DNA of 64,000 nucleotides, taken from the NCBI GenBank assembly GCA_029204045.2, contig CM055071.1, positions 15,645,161-15,709,160 on the forward strand, written 5' to 3'. Under the pieces are notes generated by a model that did not search any database, was not told where the DNA came from, and saw nothing but the letters and a program-made list of their open reading frames with translations. Of this stretch, positions 32,595 through 44,000 are shown one piece after another. A program made the translations under genes and the position numbers. The DNA comes from Tillandsia leiboldiana. Its lineage: Eukaryota > Streptophyta > Magnoliopsida > Poales > Bromeliaceae. Each line of letters opens with the position of its first letter. Positions within the stretch are counted from its first letter, which is position 1.

Positions 32595-33890
32595 TGTTAC
32601 GGCTTTTTGTGTTGGCATATTTCGTGAGTTGAGTAGTTGAGTTGTTGAGTTGAGTTGGAGTCTTGAAGTGATCAAATTGTCAATCAGCAATCGAAGACTT
32701 AGAGAAGATTCAACAAGATCTCAAGTTGACACTCAGTGTTTTGAGTCTTGAAGATTGAAGTAGAAGAATTGTGGATCAATTACATCAATCTTAAGGAAAA
32801 TGGATTCGGATTGATCAGGTACGTTTAACTAAATAATTTTGGTGATCTGAATACATTTGAGTGGTTTAGAAACACTTGGATAAGTTTTCATTGCTTAAAA
32901 ATCAAAAACTGGACAAATTGGATGTTTTAGAATTTCTGATCCTGAACCGATCCGGATCAGAATTCCGATCCGGATCAGAATTCCGATCCGGATCCCGAAC
33001 CTTGTTTTTTCAGGAATTGCTGAAAAAAGACGACGATCAGGATCGCCATAAATCCGATCCGGATCGTCGTGCGGGAAAATTTCTGTTAAGCCAGTTTTTG
33101 ATGCTTATCTCTTTCCAAAGGTTTTTAAACTATAAATAGACATTTAGGGTTTCTCAAAAACTACCGATTAATTAATTAAACACTTGAGAGAAACCCTAGA
33201 GGCTAGGTTTTTATCGTTCTTCTTTATAGCCTCTTTTAGGTCAATTCGACGGTTCTTTCAAGAACATATCTTTTGTCGAATTGATCTAATCTTTGCTTAG
33301 AGATTTCTTCTACGGTTCCTCAATGAGAATCTAAGCAAAGGATCACCATCTAAGCCAATATTCTTACCGGCTGAGTTTGCGTCGTGGATTCGACGTGGCA
33401 TCGTGGATTCGGTGTGCTAAAGGCGTTTCGTGGATTCGAAACGTGTGCTCGTGGATTCGAGTGGCGTTCGTGGATTCGAACGTGTGCAGTGGACGTGCAA
33501 TCGGTGGAGCGCGAGGTCCGAAGAAGTTGAAGGAGGGGTTGAGTCCGTGGATTCGGTAATCACCTTGTTATTCTTCTTTTCTTGGTGGATTGTTATTGCG
33601 TGTTCGGCGAGTGTAAGATCCTAAGAAGCTGAAGGAGGGGTTGGAGTCCGTGGAGTCGGTAATCACCTTGTTATTCTTCTATTCTTAGTGGATTGTTATT
33701 GCGTGTTGGTCCCGTGGTTTTTCTCCTGGATTGGAGTTTCCACGTATATCTCGGTGTGCTATTTTTATTTTCCGCATTGGTTTTTATTTTGCACTGAGAT
33801 TGAGTTTTATAAGTATTACACCTATTCACCCCCCCTCTAGTTGTTTGATAGTACCTATTTAGATCCTTGTGGATCCTACAAAAACCAACA
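32595..33890 (+). repeat. LTR A3 (right LTR of A)
   Basis: 1296 bp, ends AACCAACA, followed by TSD AAACT (33891-33895). It is slightly more diverged from A1 and A2 than they are from each other. Leader hairpins at 33241-33482. Confidence 0.92.
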
Positions 33891-33891
33891 A

Positions 33892-34614
33892 AACTCACTG
33901 TGGAGAACAGTTGTGAATGGAATATGCATGCCGGAGACTCCGTCAACTGGAAATTCTGTTTACTCTAAAGAGCTTCGACCTGAGTACCGGTTTCTCAATT
34001 TTATCATATGCTACAATATTCTTCCGAACATGCAGGCGAAAGTCCTACGATGGGATCGCATGCTTTTCTTATATCTGTTAGGACATTCGTCGGAGGCAGT
34101 GGGTTTGAACATCAATATCCCATATATCATTTGGAATAGGATGGCACGGTACGTTGTACATCCTCATCCAACGGAAAGACTTCCATTCCTATTAATCATA
34201 ATGAGAATCTTAAGGAAATTCAAGGTTGATACTAGTTCTTCAAGTTATCAACACAGTTTAGGAATGATTAATGACTCGACCGTTGTAAAGTCTTTGCCAA
34301 AACTGCCAAATGACACCTCGACTCCTCGACATAGCAAGAAACCCTCAGTCGCTACTTCAGCAACACCCTCAAAGCAAGTACCTGTGTCAGATGATAAAGC
34401 TTCTGTGACTTCAATTTATAAGGAGAAGCAACGACTATCTTTTGAACAAGAACGGATCACAAAAGAACAAAAGCGCATCTCTAAGGAGCTTGAAATAATA
34501 ACTGCAGCTCAAATCACTCTGACGAAGAAATTCACTTCGATGAAGAAGTTGGTGAAGAAGATGTTTACAAAGATGGGATGTAGTAGCTCTGAAGATTCGG
34601 AGTCTGACAATTGA
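33892..34614 (+). pseudogene. Second ORF of element D, 3' part
   Basis: Continues D's second ORF after the A insertion. The apparent upstream ATG at 33841 belongs to the A LTR. Recognisable family segments in order: LWRTVVNGIC, LNFIICYNILPN, RWDRMLFLYLLGHSSEA, LNINIPYIIW, LPFLLIIMRILRKFKV. The C-terminus is a charged coiled coil (about 34420-34570, repeated KEQKRISKE-type heptads) with a short acidic tail (SSEDSESDN). It is clearly homologous to the B protein, but with a different coiled coil. The N-terminal half of the domain is missing through the deletion near 3255. Function unknown. Confidence 0.8.
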
Positions 34615-35413
34615 AAATTTGTTAATCTCTTTGTTTTGCAGGTTTTTAAGTTTTAGTTCTTACTATTTTTGAATTTTTTAACTCCCTTTATTTTTGCAAT
34701 TTTGGCTAACTTCAGTGACAAAAAGGGGGAGAGATATAGGAACATGTTTGTGAGAACTTTGGACACTTAAAACTTGGAAGGTAAGTATGACAACAACTTT
34801 GCTTTGTATTGTGAATGAATGCATGCCTCGACTAACTATTCGACTAACTATTTGGGCATGTAATATTACTAACAAGTTGTTTGATGACTAACATACTTAT
34901 GACATTTGGAATTTAATGCTTAGATGCACTTAAAACATGGAAGGTAAGTATGACAACAACTTTGCTTTGTATTGTGAATGAATGCATGCCTCGACTAACT
35001 ATTCGACTAACTATTTGGGCATGTAATATTACTAACAAGTTGTTTGATGACTAACATACTTATGACATTTGGAATTTAATGCTTAGATGATATGTGAATT
35101 GCTTTGATTGCTTATCTTTATACATATCTAATTCTGTAAATGTCATGGTGAGTATAAACTTCATCTCTCTGTTTGATTTTTGAATCTTAAATTCTTGAGG
35201 TATCTAATGATTTCTTTTGTCAAGAATTATTTCTTTTGCAGAGAGTACAGTCGTCTAAGTCTAGAGTCTGTTTTAGGAGTTTATCTCATGTATTCATTTT
35301 TATTTGGATCATAACTGTAAATTTTTGTTGTATGGTGATAACAACAAAAATATCTTTTTGAATTTTCTTCAAGTGGATTTTTGTTTTGTCACGAAACCGC
35401 CAAAGGGGGAGAT
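34615..35413 (+). other. D 3' non-coding region with tandem duplication and PPTs
   Basis: One internal AAAAAGGGGGAGA (about 34720) and the terminal AAAGGGGGAGA at 35402-35412 are present. Between them is a 163-bp duplication. No coding frame. Confidence 0.75.
34764..35089 (+). repeat. 163-bp direct tandem duplication
   Basis: Units 34764-34926 and 34927-35089 are almost identical (CACTTAAAACTTGG versus CACTTAAAACATGG at their starts). It is found only in D, not in A or B. Confidence 0.9.
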
Positions 35414-36689
35414 TGTTAAGGAATTTGTATTAGCGTATTTCGTGAAAGTGGTTAAGTCTTGAAGATTGAAGATGAAGATGTTTGGATCATATACCTCAAT
35501 CTCAAGAAAGAAGAATTCAAAAGAATCAGGTACGTTTAATTAAATAATCTTGGTGATCCGAATACTTCTTATAGTGTAGAAACACTTGGATGGATTTTTA
35601 ATTGCATAAAAATAAAAAAGCTGGACTGTTATATGTTCAGGATCCGGATTAGGTTACTGCAGTCCGGACCCTAAACGTAGGTAGGTTCATGAGGAAATCC
35701 AATCCGGACCTTCCCTGGTTCAGTCCGGACCCCGAACGTGGATTCTGCAGAAATCGCATGAACAGTCCGGACCGTGCTTCTTTCAGTACGGGAACACGAT
35801 TTTTCAAGAATTCTCTAAAAAACAACGACAGTCCGGAACGAGCTAAATCCAGTCCGGACTGTCGTGCGGGAAAAAGTTTGTTAAAGTCAGTTTTTTATTC
35901 TTATCCTCTTCCAAAGGTTTCTAACCTATAAGTAAACCGTAATTTCATCTTTTAGGGTGAATCCAACAATCCGAAGAGAATCCGATTAATCAAAAAATAA
36001 TAGAAAAATCCACATATAGAGAAGAAAGGAAATAACTAGATCTATTCTATGTTTCTTCATCTATATTGATTAATTTGATTCTAGGATTTCAAACTCAGAT
36101 TTTGAGTAGAATCAAATTAATGAATACTTAGACGGTATTTCCGATCTATCTTTGATCTAAGTATTCGGCGGATTTTCACCACCAACAAAACAACGATTTT
36201 CCCAAAAATCGGCGCGTGGATTCGCATGGCCTTGTGGACTCAAGGTGCTATCGCTCTCGTGGATTCGGAGCGAGGTATGTTCGTGTGATCGAGACGTACT
36301 ACTTGGTGGAGACCGTGGATTCAGTTGGACGTCGTGGATTCGACGTTGGATGCCGTGGATTCGGCCTTGGACGTAAATCGTGGATTCGAGGCGCGTTTCG
36401 GAGCGAGCGGAGAAGATCAACAAGGAGCGTATGGAAAAAGGTTGCGTCGTGTGTGAGTACGTTATATCACCTTTGCACGTGTTTAATTCTAGTGGATTTC
36501 ACCGTGTGATCGGTCCCGTGGTTTTTTACTCCTGGTTTGGAGTTTTCCACGTAAAACCTCTGCGTGTTATTTACTTTTCCGCATTGGATTATTTTTACGC
36601 AAAGATTTTGGTGTGTTTATTGTTTACAACTATTCACCCCCCTCTAGGTTTTTTTTCCCCTGTTCAGATCCATATAGTAATAACCCACA
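35414..36689 (+). repeat. 3' LTR of D
   Basis: 1276 bp, starts TGTTAAGGAATTTG and ends AATAACCCACA. Same family as the G LTR (52298-53560), and a different family from A and B. TATA-like CTATAAGTAAA at about 35926-35936. Upstream palindromic motifs here are AGTCCGGAC-type. Confidence 0.85.
36070..36389 (+). promoter_or_regulatory. Structured RNA leader in D LTR
   Basis: Stem I is TTAATTTGATTCTA (36070-36083) with TAGAATCAAATTAA (36107-36120). Stem II is GAATACTTAGA (36122-36132) with TCTAAGTATTC (36156-36166). About eight TGGATT/TGGACT-loop hairpins follow at 36214-36389, including CCTTG/CAAGG, ACGTCG/CGACGT and GCCG/CGGC. A few are degenerate. Confidence 0.65.
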
Positions 36690-36908
36690 GTGGGCAGGTG
36701 GGGCGCGCCACGTGGCGGCGCCCCATTGGCCGCAGAGACCAAGGGCGGGGGGCTCGCGTGGGGAAGGCGTGCGGGCCCTGTCGCGTGTCAGCGGGGCAGG
36801 CCACGTGTCGGGTCCCCATAGGCTGGTCAGCGAGACGTGACGCGACGCGTGATGCGATGCGTCGATGCGCTACGCTGACGCACGGGGCACAGGGCAGGCC
36901 ACCTGGCG
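36690..36908 (+). mobile_element. Fragment 1 of old gypsy-type LTR F
   Basis: GC-rich LTR sequence with CCACGTGGC and CCACGTGTC motifs. The first five bases GTGGG are the expected TSD of D. It is interrupted by E at 36909 (TSD TGGCG at 36904-36908) and continues at 47459. Confidence 0.65.
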
Positions 36909-37390
36909 TGTCACGCCCCGGGGTCGAAACTGCGACCCGGGCTTACTAACAGATCCGCCATCTGTACGGAAACTGCCGTACAGACGAAGCGTCTAACCTG
37001 CAGAAAGAATCAACTACCGAGATACAGATATCAGAGCTGAAAGTAAACTAGTAAGAACTGGAAACCAAACACTGTACAACTGAAGATAATACAATATCCA
37101 TCTCCCAAATACGATCGTATACCAAGTCCTCTGATACAAAACTCAAAAGGGAGATATCTCCAATAAAGTACATCAGTGTACAGGCTCTCACTACAAAAAA
37201 ATCCTCACTACATCAGTCTCTCAAACTGTAAAATAAAGTACAACTCTATACCTCACAACAAAGGTCTCTCAACAGAGGAAAAGAAGTAACTAATCTACTG
37301 AAGCTCTCCTCTGAAGGGGTACCGCTACACTCCAACGACGGGTAGGGAACTAGCTCGCGACTCCCTCGCCTCGGTCAGAAGGATCAGCAA

Positions 37391-37510
37391 CTGGAGCAAC
37401 AGGAACAGGAGAAGAAGTTCCTGGGAAAAAGACACCACGACGGGTGTGAGAACTACTTCCCACAGTAGTTCTCAGTGGGTGCCGTCAACAAGCCCAACGG
37501 TCTGCCCACC
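37391..37510 (-). promoter_or_regulatory. Conserved hairpin and 3' splice-site module in E left LTR
   Basis: An 11-bp perfect stem TGAGAACTACT (37447-37457) with AGTAGTTCTCA (37464-37474) and a 6-nt loop. It is flanked by ACCCACT on the sense side and followed by pyrimidine-rich sequence ending in AG near 37391. The right LTR has it at 44539-44566. Confidence 0.6.
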
Positions 37511-38736
37511 AAGTCTACTAGAGGTAAAAGATAACAGAGCAATGAAATCTGAACAAGAAAAGCTGGAGCTACTCTACAGCTGCCATACCTCTATCTAGAT
37601 ACTCAAAAAGTGGAACAGATGAAAGTAAAAGAGACCACTCGCACCCAAGGTGCTCAAAAGACCCAATCGAACTGACTGCCTCATAGGGTCCAGTCAAGCC
37701 TGCGCCTGTCGACTAGGAACGCGCCTGCCCACTACCACGCATCCCCATGAGGACGGGATTTACGTGGGGCGTCCTGCCCGACTAACTCACCCCTCGCGCA
37801 AAACTGCCTCAACAGGCCCATCGTATCCACAGCGGCATCTCAGGGACGCGACTCCAACTGAGGAAAACGGCGCGGCATAGAGTATCACAAATTGGCATAA
37901 GCAGGCTAGTCAAAATCCACGCTCACTCTCAGAACGGTAGGACTCAGGATCCCCAAATACCTCGCACAACAGTCGGAGAACTCTCGACGACTCAGCTGCT
38001 CGGCTAACTCGAAACACGAGACACTAGCCTCGCCAACGGCTCGCAGCACAAGGCTCACTGGCTGGAGATACTCCACAGCCAGGAACGACCCACAACTCAG
38101 GGTAACAAAACAGGTCGGACAACACTCAACGACCTGGGACCACCGTCAACCCCAACGGTTCCCAACAAGGCGGACCGGAAGATACTCGACGGCCCGGGAC
38201 TGCTGTCTGCGCAACGGCTCCCTCTACGACGGCACAACAAGGAAACAAGACCTCCCGGGACTACCGTTTACCCAAACGGCTCCCGGCACAGATAAGCAAC
38301 CCAGCTACAACTACCAGACTCCACTCTGCTCCCAAGCAAGAGTGCAAAAGCATCCCACACTAAAAGCAAGTCCCGACCTCTCGGCCTACTACCCGGGCGA
38401 GAAAACACTATGTCCAGGGATGAAGGAACAGTGTGGATGTCTAAGCATAAATAACCCTAGCCCAAGTGAGGGTTTTCTACTAGTCTGGTTACACATACAA
38501 CATATGACGGGGGTGCTAGGTCAAGTTCCAAGATAACCACATTAACCGATAATAAAGGGATAGCCATTCCAACAATCTAGCATGCTACACAAGGAAATAA
38601 ACTATCATGCATAGTCCTACATTAATAGAATTAATGTACATTCCATAAAACTTGGAGATAAGGCCACCCACCTCGATTTGCCACCAATTGCTCGTAGACA
38701 CTTGCAATTGGCCTCCGCGCGATCCGCACGCAAAAC

Positions 38737-39022
38737 GATGTCCGCTGCCGGAGTCCGCACGCAAAACGGAGCACGGTGCCGGAATCCGCACGCCAAACGG
38801 AGTACACACACAAAACGATGTCCGCTGCCGGAGTCCGCACGCAAAACGGTGCACGGTGCCAGGATCCGCACGCAAAACGGAGTCCGCACGCAAAACGGTG
38901 CACGGTGCCGGAGTCTGCACGCAAAACGGTGCGCGGTGCCAGGATCCGCACGCAAAATGGAGTCCGCACGCAAAACGGTGCACGGTGCCGGAGTCCGCAC
39001 GCAAAACGGTGCACGGTGCCCA
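38737..39022 (-). repeat. 31-bp tandem repeat in E left LTR
   Basis: Units of CCGCACGCAAAACGG followed by TGCACGGTGCC, 31 bp with 18-bp partial units interspersed. About nine units here, more in the right LTR (45829-46242). Confidence 0.9.
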
Positions 39023-40968
39023 ACACAGAAAAGAGCAAGAGGGTCAGTTACAGTCTAAAAGATCGCCCCAAAAACTGTACAAAAATACAGTAAAACCAAC
39101 ACACGGGACCTACCCGACTGCGCCGCCGTCGCCGAAACGCCCCCCAACGGAACCCCGCGCACGCTCCACGAGGTTCACGACGCGCCACCGCACCCCCCAA
39201 AATCTCCTCCTCACTCCCTCTCTCGCTCGGGTGAAGAAGGAAGAAAAGAAAATGGAGGAGATTTGGCTTGCGGGGGAGAAGAAAGAAGAAGAAAAAGAGG
39301 AAAAGGGGAGGGGGCGGTCCACGGTGCACCGTGCACCGTGCACCGGCCGGTGCACCACACCCACCCGGGTGCACCCGGCCCACGCAAGAGGAAGGGCGGC
39401 CACGTGGCCGCGTCCCTGCGCGCCACGCGGCCGCGCAGCTCACGCGCCACACGGGCGCGTGACACCGGGCCGCCCACAGGCGCGGGACACGCGCCCGTGA
39501 CACGGGCGTGCGCCCCAGCGCCCGCGCGGGCGCCAACTGGGGTCCGCCACGTGGCGGCCCCCACGTGGCCCGCGCATGGGTGCGCCTGTGCACCTGACGC
39601 GTGCAGAGGCGCGCCCTGTCGCGTCAGCCACGCCCCACCTGACGCGCCGCGGCCTCCTCGGGATCCGTGCCACGCGTGTCTCGATCCGCGTGCCGCGACG
39701 CCTCGATTTGCGTGCCGCTTTGCCTCGAAAAGCGCGCACGCCTACCGGACTCCAAAACCAACAAGTAAATAGTCCATTCTTAGCGATTTCGCGCGCTGAA
39801 TCCAAAAACGATGTCCATTTCTCCAAATTCTCACCCGAAAATTTGCCGAATGCCCACTCGATCCGATTTTCGCGCCGGGACCATTTTTAAAGTCCGATTT
39901 GCCAAATTCCAACTCTAAAAATTCCCGAAGGCGACCGGAGAGGTAAACTTTTATCCGGACTTCACCCGGAGTCTAATTTGACATCTGAATCGCGCGAAAT
40001 CACTTCTAAACACCCGACGGATCCCCCAACTTCCCACGGGGTCTCAAATTAAGCCCGAAGTCCACCACTTGTGTCCAAATTGCGCGCAACCCACGCAGGC
40101 CTCCAGTGATGCAAGCAAATCCCAAATTGCATCACAAATCCATTTCTGGGCCCCCAACACGCGCACCAACACCCCCAACGGCGACCGAAAGCTGCCCAAC
40201 ATCCAGCAACCCTACGCGGGGGATTCCGGGACCTCACATCCTCCCCCACTAAAAGAAAGTTTCGTCCTCGAAACTAGATCAAGCCCATCAGGAGTCAAGA
40301 ATACCACGGCTAGGTATCTAACAATACGCCTCCAGCTCCCCCCACTCGCTCCTCGTGATTACTCCGCGACAACAACAACAAGTACGGTATGACCCGATGT
40401 GCAATTCTCTCATCTCTCGAGCCAGAAATTGCAACGGGCGTCCCTCGTACTCCAATAATCACAGATCTCAAAGGAGCAAGTAAATCACAGGCGAGGAAAA
40501 ACACATCACTACTGAGCTGAGACGTGAAAAACCAAGGGCTCCATTAAAAGGCTGGGGGAAAACTGAAATAACCACAAGTGTAATACGCACCAAACCACAT
40601 CATGGTGCCACCCTCAACAAGACGACCCGAAGCATACCTGCAGACTCGTCCAATAAGGAAGGGAAATCCAATAAGTTGGGGTCTTCACTCGGTCACTTTC
40701 CGATCCAAAACCACCTGAGTGGACTACTCAACTGCAGGCTACCCTCAAAAGGGATCCTCAAGAGACACAATCTCGTGCCACAGTTGGTCGCTCAACATGC
40801 TATCATAACCCCAACGGACCCACGGGTCGAAGTCGATCCCTCAACTCATAAAGAACACCCTGACGGGGACCAAACCGTCGGTGAACGGGACTGAAAACTG
40901 GCTCACAAGGCGATCATAAAGCTGATGCCCAACTCGCGGTCAAAAGTTCGAAACATCCAAAAGACTCT

Positions 40969-41211
40969 CACCGTTGTGTACCTACAACGTGGCATCACTG
41001 CCGTGCACCCACGGCGTGGCATTACTGCCGTGTACCAACGGCGTGGCCTCACTGCCGTGCGCCAACGGCGTGGCATCACCACCGTGTATCAACGGTGTGG
41101 CATCACTGTCGTGTATCAACGGCGTGGCATCACCACCGTGTATCAACGGCGTGGCATCACCACCGTGTATCAACGGCGTGGCATCACCACCGTGTATCAA
41201 CGGTGTGGTAT
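40969..41211. repeat. 27-bp tandem repeat, nine units
   Basis: Nine units of a 27-bp sequence containing GTGTATCAACGGCGTGGCAT, more diverged at the left. C has one or two degenerate units in reverse near 21040-21090, so the array expanded in E. Confidence 0.9.
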
Positions 41212-41886
41212 CTCAAGCATCAAGGCCTCAGATCTTCACAGCCCTATACCCAACACTACCTCAAAAATCCGGAGCTGAGGACGGGCCAAAAGATCAACAG
41301 GCAAAAACCAGGGCCCCAACTGCACTGGGCAGGACCAATAACTCCCATCTATGTGCAACACGTGATCAGGTATCTGAACCTCACGAGCACAAGCTAAGGG
41401 TACTATCTCTAGCCCATACATCAATGCAAATGCCCTAGCACTCTCACAACTATGTCGGAGAACCCTCAACGACTCAACTCGCAGCAACACCCCACTCATA
41501 GGCGAGAAGAACCGACTGACGCGGCCAAAATCCAAAAATCCCGATAGACCGGTGCCTAGAACCCCAATCCAACAAGAACACACTCTAGGCTCAGTCTATC
41601 GAAGTTTTCGCTCCTTTACCGTTCAGGGATTCGATCCCTCTCGTTCAAAGCGGGAAACTATGTCAACAAGCAACTCACGGCTGGAGACGCTCCCGGTAGT
41701 CCATCAGGACGAACTCGACGCCATCAAATCTCGGCGTCCTGTCGGGTCATCTCAATCTCACTAAAATAACCACCTGGTAACTCGGCCGGAGGTGAAAATC
41801 GCCTCAACAGGCCAAACCTTCGCCACTCACTAGGCGGCATCGCCACTCATTGGGCGGCATCGCCTCTCACTGGGCGGCATCGCCTC

Positions 41887-43670
41887 TCGTAGCTCGGCCA
41901 GTGGAAAGTGTCCTCCTGGTAATTCGGCCAGGGAAAAATGTCCTCCTGGTAACTCGGCCAGGGCATGTGCCCACCTGGTAACTCGGCCAGGGGCAATGCA
42001 TCTATCTGGTTGCTCGGCCAGTGGAAAGTATCCTCTTGGTAATTCGGCCAGGGAAAAATGTCCTCCTGGTAACTCGGCCAGGGCATGTGCCCACCTGGTA
42101 ACTCGGCCAGGGGCAATGCATCCATCTGGTTGCTCGGCCAGTGAAAAGTATACTCTTGGTAATTCGGCCAGGGAAAAATGTCCTCCTGGTAACTCGGCCA
42201 GGGCATGTGCCCACCTGGTAACTCGGCCAGGGGCAATGCATCCATCTGGTTGCTCGGCCAGTGGAAAGTATCCTCCTGGTAATTCGGCCAGGGATAATTA
42301 TCCATCTGGTTGCTCGGCCAGTGAAAAGTATACTCTTGGTAATTCGGCCAGGGAAAAATGTCCCCCTGGTAACTCGGCCAGTGATAATTATCCATCTGGT
42401 AACTCGGCCAGTGATAATTATCCATCTGGTAACTCGGCCAGTGATAATTATCCATCTGGTAACTCGGCCAGTGATAATTATCCATCTGGTAACTCGGCCA
42501 GTGATAATTATCCATCTGGTACTCGGCCAGTGATAATTATCCATCTGGTAACTCGGCCAGTGATAATTATCCATCTGGTAACTCGGCCAGTGATAATTAT
42601 CCATCTGGTAACTCGGCCAGTGATAATTATCCATCTGGTAACTCGGCCAGTGAAAACGCCCTCCTGGTAACTCGGCCAGGGAAAATGCCCTCCTGGAAAC
42701 TCAACCAGGGAAAACACTCTCCTGGTAACTCAGCCAGGGAAAATGCCCTCCTGGTAACTCAGCCAGGGAAAACACTCTCCTGGTAACTCAGCCAGGGAAA
42801 ACGCTCTCCTGGTAACTCAGCCAGGGAAAACACCCTCCTGGTGACTCAGCCAGGGAAAATGCCCTCCTGGTAACTCAGCCAGGAAAAATGCCCTCCTGGT
42901 GACTCATCCAGGGAAAATGCCCTCCTGGTAACTCAGCCAGGGAAAACTCTCTCCTGGTAACTCAGCCAGGGAAAACTCTCTCCTGGTAACTCAGCCAGGG
43001 AAAATGCCCTCCTGGTAACTCAGCCAGGGAAAACTCTCTCCTGGTAACTCAGCCAGGGAAAACTCTCTCCTGGTAACTCAGCCAGGGAAAATGCCCTCCT
43101 GGTAACTCAGCCAGGGAAAACGCTCTCCTGGTGACTCAGCCAGGGAAAATGCCCTCCTGGTAACTCAGCCAGGGAAAATGCCCTCCTGGTGACTCAGCTA
43201 GGGGAAACGCTCTCCTGGTAACTCAGCCAGGAAAAACGCTCTCCTGGTAACTCAGCCAGGGGAAACGCTCTCCTGGTAACTCAGCCAGGAAAAACGCTCT
43301 CCTGGTAACTCAGCCAGGGAAAACGCCCTCCTGGTGACTCAGCCAGGGAAAATGCCCTCCTGGTAACTCAGCCAGGGAAAACGCTCTCCTGGTAACTCAG
43401 CCAGGGAAAACGCCCTCCTGGTGACTCAGCCAGGAAAAACGCTCTCCTGGTAACTCAGCCAGGGAAAACGCCCTCCTGGTGACTCAGCCAGGGAAAATGC
43501 CCACCTGGTAACTCAGCCAGGGAAAACGCTCTCCTGGTAACTCAGCCAGGGAAAACGCCCTCCTGGTGACTCAGCCAAGGAAAATGCCCTCCTGGTGACT
43601 CAGCCAGGGAAAACTCTCTCCTGGTTACTCAGCCAGGGAAAATGCCCTCCTGGTAACTCAGCCAGGGCGG
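41887..43670. repeat. 29/30-bp minisatellite, about 60 units
   Basis: The core CTGGTAACTCGGCCAG is repeated about 60 times. The left half (to about 42680) has 30-bp units with TCGGCC, including four-unit 120-bp higher-order repeats (41881-42300) and a run of GATAATTATCCATCTGG units. The right half has 29-bp units with TCAGCC. Apparent long frames are repeat artefacts. Confidence 0.95.
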
Positions 43671-44000
43671 GGTGTGTCCTTTTCACAACACGATGTCGCA
43701 GGGGTATCGCAACCCACTGCAAAACAACAAATGTCAGGACACAACAACCATACGACCCAATCCAGCGAAAGTCTAAGACATGTCATCCATTCCATAGCAT
43801 TATGTTGTCGCAGCCAACATAATCGCTTAGGAAAGTAAACATGGCAAACACTCATCCCATCTCTTGGGAGAGGTAAAAACTCAATCAAGACTCCCGCTAA
43901 AAGTCACGACTATCACGTAGTCATCCTAATGTCCAACCGCAAGCCTAGGGTTTCTAAGTCCATCACGACCTACAACCTAGGCTCTGATACCACTCTAATC

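Larger units (their letters stand above)
3290..33890 (+). mobile_element. Complex element A: LTR-internal-LTR-internal-LTR
   Basis: There are three LTRs of 1296 bp each (3290-4585, 8159-9454, 32595-33890) and two internal regions (4586-8158, and 9455-10084 continuing at 29652-32594 after removal of B). The whole is bounded by one target-site duplication, AAACT (3285-3289 and 33891-33895). LTR ends are TGTTACGG...ACCAACA, with the adjacent polypurine tract AAAGGGGGAGAT typical of Sireviruses. Each internal region holds a gag with two stops and no pol and no second ORF. The middle LTR serves both halves, as expected from unequal recombination between LTRs of related copies or from template switching. 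It is inserted in the second ORF of D. Confidence 0.9.
36909..40238 (-). repeat. E LTR, left copy (3' LTR)
   Basis: 3330 bp. It contains the hairpin module (37447-37474, acceptor near 37391-37393), the candidate donor (38666-38675), the 31-bp repeat (38737-39022) and a very GC-rich block with GTGCAC palindromes (39318-39375). Confidence 0.92.
40239..44000 (-). other. Interior of E, non-coding
   Basis: Bounded by PPT and PBS complements. The left part (40255-40968) resembles the 3' interior of C in reverse. The rest is mostly two minisatellites. The right end (43680-44000) resembles the start of C's interior. No gag or pol frame. Confidence 0.8.

Noticed and set aside
33841..33891. LTR-encoded start fused to D ORF2
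   Set aside because: It is an accidental fusion created by A's insertion. The homologous protein starts at 3087 in D.
38652..39500. Long frames with repeated HAKRC/GARCQDPHAK peptides (also 45770-46720)
   Set aside because: They are translations of the 31-bp LTR tandem repeat, open in several frames on both strands.
41847..42670. Repetitive frames such as repeated DNYHWPSYQ
   Set aside because: They are shadows of the 29/30-bp minisatellite, open in multiple frames, with no start context and no homologous protein.
41887..43670. CRISPR-like regular repeat spacing
   Set aside because: Units are contiguous and similar throughout with no unique spacers, in a plant retrotransposon.
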